A stretch of 56,232 bases of DNA from contig JASLGO010000018.1 in the NCBI GenBank assembly GCA_030150135.1, forward strand, positions 1-56,232, read 5' to 3'. Made by a program: the position numbers and the translations under genes. Shown here one piece after another: positions 26,389 through 34,406 of the stretch (its first letter is position 1; each line of letters begins with the position of its first letter). Source of the stretch: Aquirhabdus sp. GTDB lineage: Bacteria > Pseudomonadota > Gammaproteobacteria > Pseudomonadales > Moraxellaceae. The notes beneath the pieces were generated by a model. It did no database searches and was not told the origin of the DNA. It was given only the letters and a program-made list of their open reading frames with translations.

Positions 26389-27666
26389 ATGTTGGGATAT
26401 GGCAGTTCAAAAATTGCAATTATTGGGCTCGGTTATGTTGGATTGCCGTTAGCTGTTGAGTTTGGCAAAAAGCGTCCAGTGGTTGGATTTGATATTAATA
26501 GTGCTCGTATTGAAGCTCTCCGATCAAATTGTGATCATACGCTTGAGGTTGATGAGGCGGAGTTGATTGCTGCCAAATTTTTGACGTTTAGTAATCAGCT
26601 GACAGATTTACAAGAGTGTGAGATTTTTATTGTCACTGTTCCTACGCCGATTGATGAGTATCGTCAGCCTGACTTAACGCCACTCATTAAGGCTTCTGAA
26701 ACGATTGGAAAAGTACTTAAAAAAGGCGATATCGTCATCTATGAGTCAACCGTTTATCCTGGTGCGACGGAGGATGATTGTGTTCCAGTTTTAGAACGTA
26801 TTTCGAATTTAAAGTTTAATCAGGATTTTTTTGCGGGGTACAGTCCTGAGCGTATCAATCCTGGGGATAAGACTCATCGCGTCACTAATATCCGCAAGGT
26901 CACTTCGGGTTCAACACCTGAAATTGCAGAGATTGTTGATCAGTTATATAACGAAATTATAGTGGCTGGTACGCATAAAGCGACTAGTATCAAAGTCGCA
27001 GAAGCTGCAAAAGTGATTGAAAACACACAGCGTGATGTCAATATTGCTTTGATTAATGAGCTTGCAATTATTTTCAACAAAATGGGCATTGATACTCAAG
27101 ATGTACTTGAGGCAGCTGGTACCAAATGGAATTTCTTACCATTCCGCCCGGGGTTGGTTGGCGGGCATTGTATCGGCGTTGATCCATATTATTTGACGCA
27201 TAAAGCACAATCCATTGGGTATCATCCTGAAATTATTCTCGCGGGTCGCCGTCTGAATGACAGTATGGGGGCTTATGTTGCGACTCAGCTAGTCAAAGCG
27301 ATGCTCAAAAAGAAGATACAGGTTGATGGAGCTCGCGTCCTCGTAATGGGACTGACTTTCAAAGAAAACTGTCCTGATTTAAGAAATACAAAAATCATTG
27401 ATATTCTTGAAGAGTTGGCAGAATACAACATTGTTGTTGATGTTTATGACCCTTGGGTTAGTCCCAAGGAGGCTAAGCATGAATATGATTTAGACCTAAT
27501 CGATGCTCCAAAAGTAGGTCAATACGATGCTGTTATTCTGGCTGTAGCACATGAGCAATTTAAACAAATGTCTGTTTCAGAGATTCGTGGGTTAGGGCGC
27601 AATAGTCATATTGTGTACGACTTAAAATACATCATGGACAAATCAGAGTCTGATATCCGTTTATAA
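26389..27666 (+). CDS. tviB: UDP-N-acetylhexosamine 6-dehydrogenase (TviB / WbpO type)
   Basis: NAD-dependent four-electron oxidation of UDP-GlcNAc (or UDP-GalNAc) to the uronic acid. The Rossmann motif GLGYVGLP is at about residues 14-21, the catalytic cysteine C261 is in GGHCIGVDPYY, and the third UDPGDH domain (about 315-425) is complete. It is 425 residues long, the size of TviB. The next gene is a matching 4-epimerase, so the pair should give UDP-GalNAcA. Which of the two enzymes acts first (TviB-first or epimerase-first as in WbpO/WbpP) cannot be told from sequence. Confidence 0.9.
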   Translation: MLGYGSSKIAIIGLGYVGLPLAVEFGKKRPVVGFDINSARIEALRSNCDHTLEVDEAELIAAKFLTFSNQLTDLQECEIFIVTVPTPIDEYRQPDLTPLIKASETIGKVLKKGDIVIYESTVYPGATEDDCVPVLERISNLKFNQDFFAGYSPERINPGDKTHRVTNIRKVTSGSTPEIAEIVDQLYNEIIVAGTHKATSIKVAEAAKVIENTQRDVNIALINELAIIFNKMGIDTQDVLEAAGTKWNFLPFRPGLVGGHCIGVDPYYLTHKAQSIGYHPEIILAGRRLNDSMGAYVATQLVKAMLKKKIQVDGARVLVMGLTFKENCPDLRNTKIIDILEELAEYNIVVDVYDPWVSPKEAKHEYDLDLIDAPKVGQYDAVILAVAHEQFKQMSVSEIRGLGRNSHIVYDLKYIMDKSESDIRL

Positions 27667-27687
27667 AAGTTTGATCGAGTAGAGTGA

Positions 27688-28716
27688 ATGAGTCGCTATC
27701 AACAAGTTTGTGAAACATTGCAACACGCACCTAAAACATGGTTGATTACAGGGGTTGCGGGGTTTATTGGTTCAAATCTTTTAGAAACGTTGCTAAAACT
27801 AGATCAGCGAGTAGTAGGGTTGGATAATTTTGCAACGGGTCATCAATATAATTTAGATGAAGTCCAGTCTTTGGTTACTGCTGAGCAATGGAAGCGCTTT
27901 GAGTTTATTCAAGGCGATATTCGGCAAGTTGAGGATTGTAGGCGAGCATGTGCGAATGTGGATTATGTATTGCACCAAGCTGCGCTAGGTTCCGTACCAC
28001 GTTCGATTAATGATCCCATTTTAACCAATAGCGCGAACATTGATGGCTTCTTAAATATGTTGGTTGCTGCTCGTGATGCGAAGGTACAGAGCTTTACTTA
28101 TGCAGCGAGTAGTTCGACGTATGGCGACCACCCAGATCTGCCAAAAGTTGAAGATAGAATTGGAAAGCCATTGTCTCCGTATGCAGTGACAAAATATGTA
28201 AATGAGCTCTATGCGGAAGTATTTGCTCGGACTTATGGTTTTAACTGTATAGGCTTACGTTACTTTAATGTGTTTGGTAAACGTCAAGATCCCAATGGTG
28301 CGTATGCTGCCGTGATTCCAAAGTGGGCGGCTGCAATGATTCATGGTGATGATGTCTATATCAATGGTGATGGTGAAACAAGTCGAGACTTCTGTTTTAT
28401 TGAGAACGTTGTTCAAGTCAATATCTTGGCGGCAACAATTACAGATGTCTCTGCGCGTAATCAAGTATATAACGTTGCAGTGAATGGCCGTACTTCACTC
28501 AATACCTTATTTGATGCACTAAAAAGTGCTTTAGCTGAGAACTCGATTATTTACACGAAAAATGCTATTTATCAGGACTTTCGTGCAGGAGATGTACGTC
28601 ATTCACAGGCTGATATTCATAAAGCTGAAGGCTTGCTTGGTTATGTTCCAGCATATGACATTATTCGCGGCGTGGCGAAGGCGATGCCATGGTATATAAG
28701 CTTCTTAAGCAATTAG
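27688..28716 (+). CDS. tviC: UDP-N-acetylhexosamine(-uronate) 4-epimerase (WbpP / TviC type)
   Basis: Extended SDR epimerase interconverting the gluco and galacto forms of UDP-HexNAc or its uronic acid. The NAD motif GVAGFIGSN is near residues 22-30, the catalytic serines are in AASSSTYGDHP (about 139-149), and Tyr165 and Lys169 lie in YAVTK. At 342 residues with a 20-residue N-terminal extension ahead of the Rossmann fold, it matches WbpP and TviC closely in layout. It follows the dehydrogenase by 21 nt, so both work in one pathway leading to a GalNAcA-type residue in the polymer. Confidence 0.88.
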   Translation: MSRYQQVCETLQHAPKTWLITGVAGFIGSNLLETLLKLDQRVVGLDNFATGHQYNLDEVQSLVTAEQWKRFEFIQGDIRQVEDCRRACANVDYVLHQAALGSVPRSINDPILTNSANIDGFLNMLVAARDAKVQSFTYAASSSTYGDHPDLPKVEDRIGKPLSPYAVTKYVNELYAEVFARTYGFNCIGLRYFNVFGKRQDPNGAYAAVIPKWAAAMIHGDDVYINGDGETSRDFCFIENVVQVNILAATITDVSARNQVYNVAVNGRTSLNTLFDALKSALAENSIIYTKNAIYQDFRAGDVRHSQADIHKAEGLLGYVPAYDIIRGVAKAMPWYISFLSN

Positions 28717-28803
28717 ATATTAAATGTAGTTTCTTGTTTGCCACAGTTTGCAGGCGTTTTAAGTTTTGAATTTCTCAACAGCACTGTTTTTGTAAGCCTA
28801 TTG

Positions 28804-28839
28804 ATATTTTGAGAAACAGTAAATTGTTTTTCAAAATAT
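28804..28839 (+). repeat. Long hairpin between the epimerase and flippase genes
   Basis: A 15-bp stem (arms 28804-28818 and 28825-28839, one G-U pair, loop GTAAAT) with AT-rich base and no T-run after it. It may act as an mRNA stabiliser, a processing site or a pause site. Confidence 0.55.
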
Positions 28840-28945
28840 GGAGGGTGTTGATTCGTAGGATTCAATGAAAATATGAGTGTAACGACACTGTGCAACGTTG
28901 TTGTGGGATGTTGAATTGTAGTTTTGTCCAAATTCAGGTCTTTGC

Positions 28946-30451
28946 ATGAAAGATAACTCAAGCCGAACTAGTCAGATTGAACAGCCTCATGCTCATGAGA
29001 TCGGTAAGCTTGCTCGCGGTGCGGCGAGATGGGTTTTTGCATTATTGATTTTAAAACAAATAGTCACAGTCCTTACCACGATGGTGGTGTCACGATATGT
29101 CTCGCCAGAGGATACGGGGACTGTTGGTATGGTTCTGACTTTAGTTTCCTTTATTGTTTTATTTGACACGGGTCTCACATGGGCTACGGTGCAACCTAAA
29201 AGTATTACGCCAGAGCAAGTCGATAGCATGTTTTGGTTTGGGGTGCTATTAGGATCATCTCTATTGGGAATTTGTATCGTTGCTGGGCCATTTTTGGCGG
29301 ATTTTTATCATAATCCTAAGTTGATTGCGGTTTCTGCGGTTGTCGGTTTATCTCCTTTTTTTAATAGCTTAACAACTCAGCTTTCTGCATTATTAAAAAG
29401 AACAATGCAGCAGAAGAAGAATAATCTCATTGATACAGTTGCAATTCTGCTGAGTAGTGTTGTCGGCGTGCTGTTGGCTGTGGCCCATATGGGTTATTGG
29501 GCGATCGTGATTCAAACAGTCGTAATGCAGTTTCTTCGGTTTGTTATTTTATTATTTTTTTCAGGTTATCAGCCAAAGTCGCCACGGTTTTCTCGTAGTG
29601 CTTTTATACTAATTAAAACAGGTGGTTATTTGGCGATTTCTAATTTCATTTGTTATTTCCAACTCTATTTAGGTACGATCTTAATCGGGCATCTTTTTGG
29701 TAGTGCTGCTTTAGGTTTTTATTTAAAAGCAACAGGCCTAAAAGGTCTACCGACGACGTATGCTGCGATGGTGGTTACTGATGTGATGGTTGCATCCTTG
29801 GCTGCCTTTCAGAGTGACCGTGAGCGTGTAGGAGAGGCTTATCGAAAGGCCTTAAGGTTAATTGCTTTTGTTGGGTGTCCTGCGGGCGCGATGTTGTATC
29901 CGTTAGCTTCGGAATCAGTCCGATTATTTTATGGAAATCAATGGGGCGCAGCGGTTCCATTGCTTGAAGTGATGTCTGTCGCTGCACTTGTTTTGCCCAT
30001 CACGACAACAACTATCTGGTTGTTTTTGGCGGCAGGTAAAGCGAAGGCACAATTGATGATGAATGTTATTTTGACTCTGATCTCGCTAGGGATTTTCTAT
30101 GCTGCTTATGTCTATGTGCATACGTTAGAGGGTTTCGTAATCTGCGAAACTCTATTATTTACTCTTATTCTCCCTATCATTAATTTAGTTGTTTCTCATC
30201 GTGTTGTTGGGATTAGTTTTGTTGCAACAGTTAAAGTTGTGTTGCCAATATTATTATGTAGTGTAGTTACAGCAGCCTCGGTTTTATGGTTGAGTCTGTT
30301 TATAAGTACAGATTTAAATTGGTTACTTGGGTTATTTATAAAAGGTGGGTTTGGAGTATTTATTTATTTGTCGCTGACATTATGCTTTTTACGACCGTTC
30401 CCTGTGCCTTATATCTTGATTACTCTAAAACGATTTTTAAAAATAGCATGA
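28946..30451 (+). CDS. wzx: Wzx-type lipid-linked oligosaccharide flippase
   Basis: Translocates undecaprenyl-linked repeat units across the inner membrane. It is a 501-residue protein with about 12-14 hydrophobic helices, of the polysaccharide-synthesis (MOP/WzxC) family. It begins with a short soluble stretch, then LARGAARWVFALLILKQIVTVL and VSRYVSPEDTGTVGMV, the typical start of the family. FYLKATGLKGLPTTYA and FYGNQWGAAVPLLEVMS are also family-like. It is the only flippase in the locus. A 229-bp gap with a long hairpin precedes it. Confidence 0.85.
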   Translation: MKDNSSRTSQIEQPHAHEIGKLARGAARWVFALLILKQIVTVLTTMVVSRYVSPEDTGTVGMVLTLVSFIVLFDTGLTWATVQPKSITPEQVDSMFWFGVLLGSSLLGICIVAGPFLADFYHNPKLIAVSAVVGLSPFFNSLTTQLSALLKRTMQQKKNNLIDTVAILLSSVVGVLLAVAHMGYWAIVIQTVVMQFLRFVILLFFSGYQPKSPRFSRSAFILIKTGGYLAISNFICYFQLYLGTILIGHLFGSAALGFYLKATGLKGLPTTYAAMVVTDVMVASLAAFQSDRERVGEAYRKALRLIAFVGCPAGAMLYPLASESVRLFYGNQWGAAVPLLEVMSVAALVLPITTTTIWLFLAAGKAKAQLMMNVILTLISLGIFYAAYVYVHTLEGFVICETLLFTLILPIINLVVSHRVVGISFVATVKVVLPILLCSVVTAASVLWLSLFISTDLNWLLGLFIKGGFGVFIYLSLTLCFLRPFPVPYILITLKRFLKIA

Positions 30452-30481
30452 GAAAGTCAATGATTAATATTGGTGGTGAAT

Positions 30482-31741
30482 ATGAATAAAGGATTATATC
30501 TCCCGCTTAGAATTTTTTTGATATATCTCATTTTTACTCTCTTGGTTTTTGCCTTTGGTCCGTGGGATTGGCCTGCACGCACTTCGCTTGGTGTGTATGT
30601 GCTGATGTTTAGCGTCGCGGGAGCTATGTATCTTGGTTATAAGGTTGGTATACGCAGACCAAGTTTGGGCTACTATGGTAGTTGGTCTGTTATCAAGATT
30701 TATCGTATAAGCGTTCTGATTTCATTGTTGTTGTTCTGGCCCACGTTAATTTGGAGAACGAATGGTATTTCTATCGCCGATACGTTCCTAGATTTTGGAG
30801 AAGCATATGCACAAAGTCATGATGTTTCTTCTGCAGTCGTAGGGCAAACGGCATGGATTGAATATGTTCGAATGCTGCTGTCAGTTTTCTTAAATTTGCC
30901 AATTTTAATTTTGATTACGCATTGGGAGAAGATTCGTACATCAGAGAAGTTTTTAGGTATTTTATCAATTCTCGCAGAAATTTTCTTATCGTTAGTAGTT
31001 GGAACAAATATTGGTTTTGGTCATGTTTTAATTTTTCTGCTTTGGGGTTTTGCGATACGCTCAAAAGGACTGATTTCTTATCAGATGTTTAAGTACGGAC
31101 TAGCTTTTATTTTACCTGTGTTCCTCGTTTTCTTTTTGGTATTTACACAAGGGCAAATCGATCGTCATAACGGTGTTGGTGTTCAAGACGAGTTGAGCTT
31201 CTTAGGCATCACGGCTGATCGAGATAATGGTTTGATTGCATATCTACCAACTGGTGCACAAGAGGGAGTAATTGCCTTTTCTTCGTATTTGACCCAAGGA
31301 TATCAGGGGTTGTCTTATTGTCTCGATCTACCTTTTGTCCCAACGTGGGGTGCTGGTAACTCTCGATTTTTAGCAGCATATGCAGATAAGTATTTAGGAG
31401 CATCCATTGAGGAAAATACTTATCCAATGCGGGCAGAGGATGCTGTTGGGTGGGATTCTAAAGTACATTGGCATACGGCACTTCCTTGGTTCGCCTCAGA
31501 TGTTACTTTTATTGGTGCTGTCCTATTGATGGGTTTGTTTAGTGCCTTGATGGCGATGTCTTGGAAGGATGCTATTTATTCGTCTAATCCTTATGCGATG
31601 TCATTGTTTGCACAGTTAGCAGTGATGTTCTCGTTCATCTCAGCAAATAATCAGGCATTTCAATCTGGCGATGGAATTGTTGGATTTATCGTCACGCTAT
31701 GGTGTTGGTTCCTGACTCATCGAAAAATAAAATGGAGCTAA
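30482..31741 (+). CDS. wzy: Wzy-type polysaccharide repeat-unit polymerase (candidate)
   Basis: A 419-residue polytopic membrane protein with about ten hydrophobic segments and one larger hydrophilic loop (about residues 225-330), the general plan of O-antigen/capsule polymerases, which are poorly conserved in sequence. It follows wzx directly and is the only candidate polymerase in the locus, which is the main reason for the call. The start ATG 30482 is preferred over an upstream TTG (30470), because GGTGGTG just before it serves as the ribosome binding site. Confidence 0.7.
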   Translation: MNKGLYLPLRIFLIYLIFTLLVFAFGPWDWPARTSLGVYVLMFSVAGAMYLGYKVGIRRPSLGYYGSWSVIKIYRISVLISLLLFWPTLIWRTNGISIADTFLDFGEAYAQSHDVSSAVVGQTAWIEYVRMLLSVFLNLPILILITHWEKIRTSEKFLGILSILAEIFLSLVVGTNIGFGHVLIFLLWGFAIRSKGLISYQMFKYGLAFILPVFLVFFLVFTQGQIDRHNGVGVQDELSFLGITADRDNGLIAYLPTGAQEGVIAFSSYLTQGYQGLSYCLDLPFVPTWGAGNSRFLAAYADKYLGASIEENTYPMRAEDAVGWDSKVHWHTALPWFASDVTFIGAVLLMGLFSALMAMSWKDAIYSSNPYAMSLFAQLAVMFSFISANNQAFQSGDGIVGFIVTLWCWFLTHRKIKWS

Positions 31742-31809
31742 GTTTTGTTTAAGTTCTCAGTTGATCAAAATTTAGTGCTCATTACACGAGAAAGGTTTTC
31801 TCTTAGTAT

Positions 31810-33129
31810 ATGGGGCGCTTCATGATAAATCAGCTATATCCTAAAGTCCTCGTTATTTCTGGTGAGCCGTTTAATTCGAGATCAGCAACGGGAATTACGT
31901 TGTCTAATCTTTTCCGAGATTGGCCAAAAGATCGGATTGCACAAATTTATAGTGCAGATATACAACCGGATGTGGAGATTTGTGATACCAATTGGCGAGT
32001 ATCCAATGGCGACTTATTTCCAGTGAAACAGGTGCGCCAGATTTTAGGAAAAAAATCATCAAGTTCCCCTTCGACTCAGCCAATATCTATGAGTACGGCG
32101 ATTGTTGCAAAAAATAATATAAAAATGAATTTTGTACGGAAATTTTTGGTTCCACTGGTTGATCTGCTGCCTGTGCAATTATCTGAAGAAACGCAAAATC
32201 AGATTCATGAGTTTGCCCCTGAGGTAATTTATTCATTATTAGGCGGGGTGCGTATTGTTCGATTAGTGAATGATCTCTCTTGTCGCTATTCTGTGCCTAT
32301 AGTTGCTCATTATATGGATGATTGGTTGTCGACCTATTCTTCATCTGGACCTTCGATTACTACAGCAATCCAGCGTATGGTTCTCAATCGTTTAACTTAT
32401 CAGGCGATGAAAAGATCTACGATTGGGCTGAGTATTGGTGATTTGATGGCTGAAGAATATAGCCAACGTTTTGGTATTCCATTTACTGCTTTTATGAATC
32501 CAGTTTCGATTCCATCTGATGATTTACAGAGTAAAGCATTGTCAAAAGAAGAAGTGACTTTTATTTATGTAGGTGGATTCCATTTAGGTCGTTATGAAAA
32601 TCTTCTAGAGATTGGACAGGCCATTGCTAATGTTAGGAAACAAGGGGTTCCTGCTAAAGTTTTGATTTATGCACCATCAGCAGATATTGAGCAATATGGC
32701 GATAGTCTGCGTAATGATGGTGTCGAAATCTGCGGTACTCTTGCACCACAAGATGTACAAACCGCGTTATTACAAGCAGATGTTGCCATACATGTTGAGT
32801 CATTCTTAGATAAGTTTTCTTGTTACACCCGATTATCAGTTTCTACAAAACTCCCTCAATATTGCGCTACATCTTTGCCTATTTTGGCATATTGTCCGAG
32901 TCAGGTGGCTTCATGTCGATATGTTCAAGACAGCCAGTGTGGGATTGCAGTAGGTCATAAGAACATCCATGAACTTGAAGTGGCGATTCGGGATTTAGCA
33001 TTAGATTCTGCATTGCGGCAACAGCTGGGGCGTTATGCGCTATCCGTGGCGCGTGAGCGGCATGATGCGTTTAAGGAGAGAGTTCGTTTCCGGGACGTGT
33101 TAGCTCAGGCAGCGTTAAAGACCGTATAA
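31810..33129 (+). CDS. Glycosyltransferase, GT-B fold (GT4-like)
   Basis: A 439-residue putative glycosyltransferase. The N-terminal domain begins with PKVLVISGEPFNSRSATGITLSNLF, a GT-B opening with donor/acceptor cleft glycines. The C-terminal Rossmann domain (about 245-430) contains VTFIYVGGFHLGRYENLLEIGQAI and the late motif KLPQYCATSLPILAYCP, which replaces the usual GT4 EX7E region with Glu-poor sequence, so assignment to a family is approximate. It probably adds one sugar of the repeat unit. A second ATG at 31822 with GGGGCG upstream is an equally likely start. Confidence 0.7.
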   Translation: MGRFMINQLYPKVLVISGEPFNSRSATGITLSNLFRDWPKDRIAQIYSADIQPDVEICDTNWRVSNGDLFPVKQVRQILGKKSSSSPSTQPISMSTAIVAKNNIKMNFVRKFLVPLVDLLPVQLSEETQNQIHEFAPEVIYSLLGGVRIVRLVNDLSCRYSVPIVAHYMDDWLSTYSSSGPSITTAIQRMVLNRLTYQAMKRSTIGLSIGDLMAEEYSQRFGIPFTAFMNPVSIPSDDLQSKALSKEEVTFIYVGGFHLGRYENLLEIGQAIANVRKQGVPAKVLIYAPSADIEQYGDSLRNDGVEICGTLAPQDVQTALLQADVAIHVESFLDKFSCYTRLSVSTKLPQYCATSLPILAYCPSQVASCRYVQDSQCGIAVGHKNIHELEVAIRDLALDSALRQQLGRYALSVARERHDAFKERVRFRDVLAQAALKTV

Positions 33130-33173
33130 AGTCGAATGAATAGTGTGCTGAAGTCGTGTTGAAGAGATTGAGA

Positions 33174-34364
33174 ATGAAAAAGAGAATTATCATCACAGGT
33201 GCATTTCGGTTTCCAGATGGCGATGCTGCGAGTGCGCGAGTGTTGGGTACAGCAAAAGCATTACGAGCAGCTGGTTATATTGTGAATTTTGCGGGCTGGG
33301 AAGAGCAGGAACGACCAGAAGATAAGCAGCCTGATGGTCGATATTCTTATCAAGGGTTCGAATATGTTTCTCAACAGGACTTGAGAGAACAGAAACTGTC
33401 GCCGTGGCGCCGATTGATTCGTTATTTATTGATGGGGCGTAATACTTTAAGTTGGTTGAGATCCTCTTCTTTGGATGATGTTTCTGCAATTATTGCTTAT
33501 CACGGTACGACCATTTTTTTATTAAGGCTTATGCTCTTTTGTTTTAGAAGAGACATTAAGTTGTTTTTTGATTGTACAGAGTGGTATGACTCGCGACATC
33601 TGGTGGGTGGGCGATTTGGTATTGTCAGTATAGATAATATGATTAGGATGCGATTCGTTAACCGCATGATTGGTCAAGGAATTGTGATTAGCTCTTATTT
33701 GGAAAATTATTATAAGAACTTGCATGTCATTATGATTCCACCATTGATCGATATGACAGATTCGAAGTGGACGCAATGCGAAATTTCATCACAGATGGAT
33801 AGTCACCATCTTGATTTGGTATATGCAGGTACGCCAGCGAAGAAAGATTTAATTGGTAATGCTTTATATGGGTTAGAGCAGCTAAAGTCAGAAGGCTATG
33901 ATATCCGACTACATTTGCTAGGGCCGTCACGTGCTGCATTATTAGCATGTGTGGAAGGTGATGGTGTGTTGCTTGAGACGATCAATGATCAATTGGTTTT
34001 TCATGGACGCGTGCCACAAGCAGATGTGCCTAAGATTGTGGCACAAGCTGATTTTTCAGTGCTATTACGTCCACAGGAGCGTTATGCTCAAGCGGGATTT
34101 TCTACTAAGTTTGTTGAGAGTTTGATGGCGGGAGTGCCGGTCATCTCTAATAAGACTGGAGATGTCGCGAAGTTTGTTGAAAATGATAAAGAAGCCATTC
34201 TGATTGATGATTATTCGCCAGAGGCTTTTGCGAATGGCGTTAAACAAGCGATACAGTTATCGCTTGAGCAGCGATTGACCATGAAAGTGAATGCTCGTCA
34301 TCTTGCTGAAAAGAAATTTGATTTTCGAGAGTATATTCAGCCGTTAACTGCTTTTTTAAGCTAA
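33174..34364 (+). CDS. Glycosyltransferase, GT4-like
   Basis: A 396-residue GT-B enzyme. The N-terminal domain opens with KRIIITGAFRFPDGDAASARV (acceptor side) and LGTAKALRAAGYIVNFAGW. The C-terminal domain (about 210-390) has LVYAGTPAKKDLIGNAL, VFHGRVPQADVPKIVAQADFSVLLRP and FSTKFVESLMAGVPVISNKTGDV, the nucleotide-sugar binding part of GT4 enzymes. ATG 33174 is preferred to an upstream GTG (33156), as GAAGAG lies 8 nt before it. It sits between another glycosyltransferase and the secreted TIM-barrel protein. Confidence 0.78.
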   Translation: MKKRIIITGAFRFPDGDAASARVLGTAKALRAAGYIVNFAGWEEQERPEDKQPDGRYSYQGFEYVSQQDLREQKLSPWRRLIRYLLMGRNTLSWLRSSSLDDVSAIIAYHGTTIFLLRLMLFCFRRDIKLFFDCTEWYDSRHLVGGRFGIVSIDNMIRMRFVNRMIGQGIVISSYLENYYKNLHVIMIPPLIDMTDSKWTQCEISSQMDSHHLDLVYAGTPAKKDLIGNALYGLEQLKSEGYDIRLHLLGPSRAALLACVEGDGVLLETINDQLVFHGRVPQADVPKIVAQADFSVLLRPQERYAQAGFSTKFVESLMAGVPVISNKTGDVAKFVENDKEAILIDDYSPEAFANGVKQAIQLSLEQRLTMKVNARHLAEKKFDFREYIQPLTAFLS

Positions 34365-34406
34365 AAATATCGAATTATTGGCACATTGGTTAGAGGACGA
34401 AAAATC

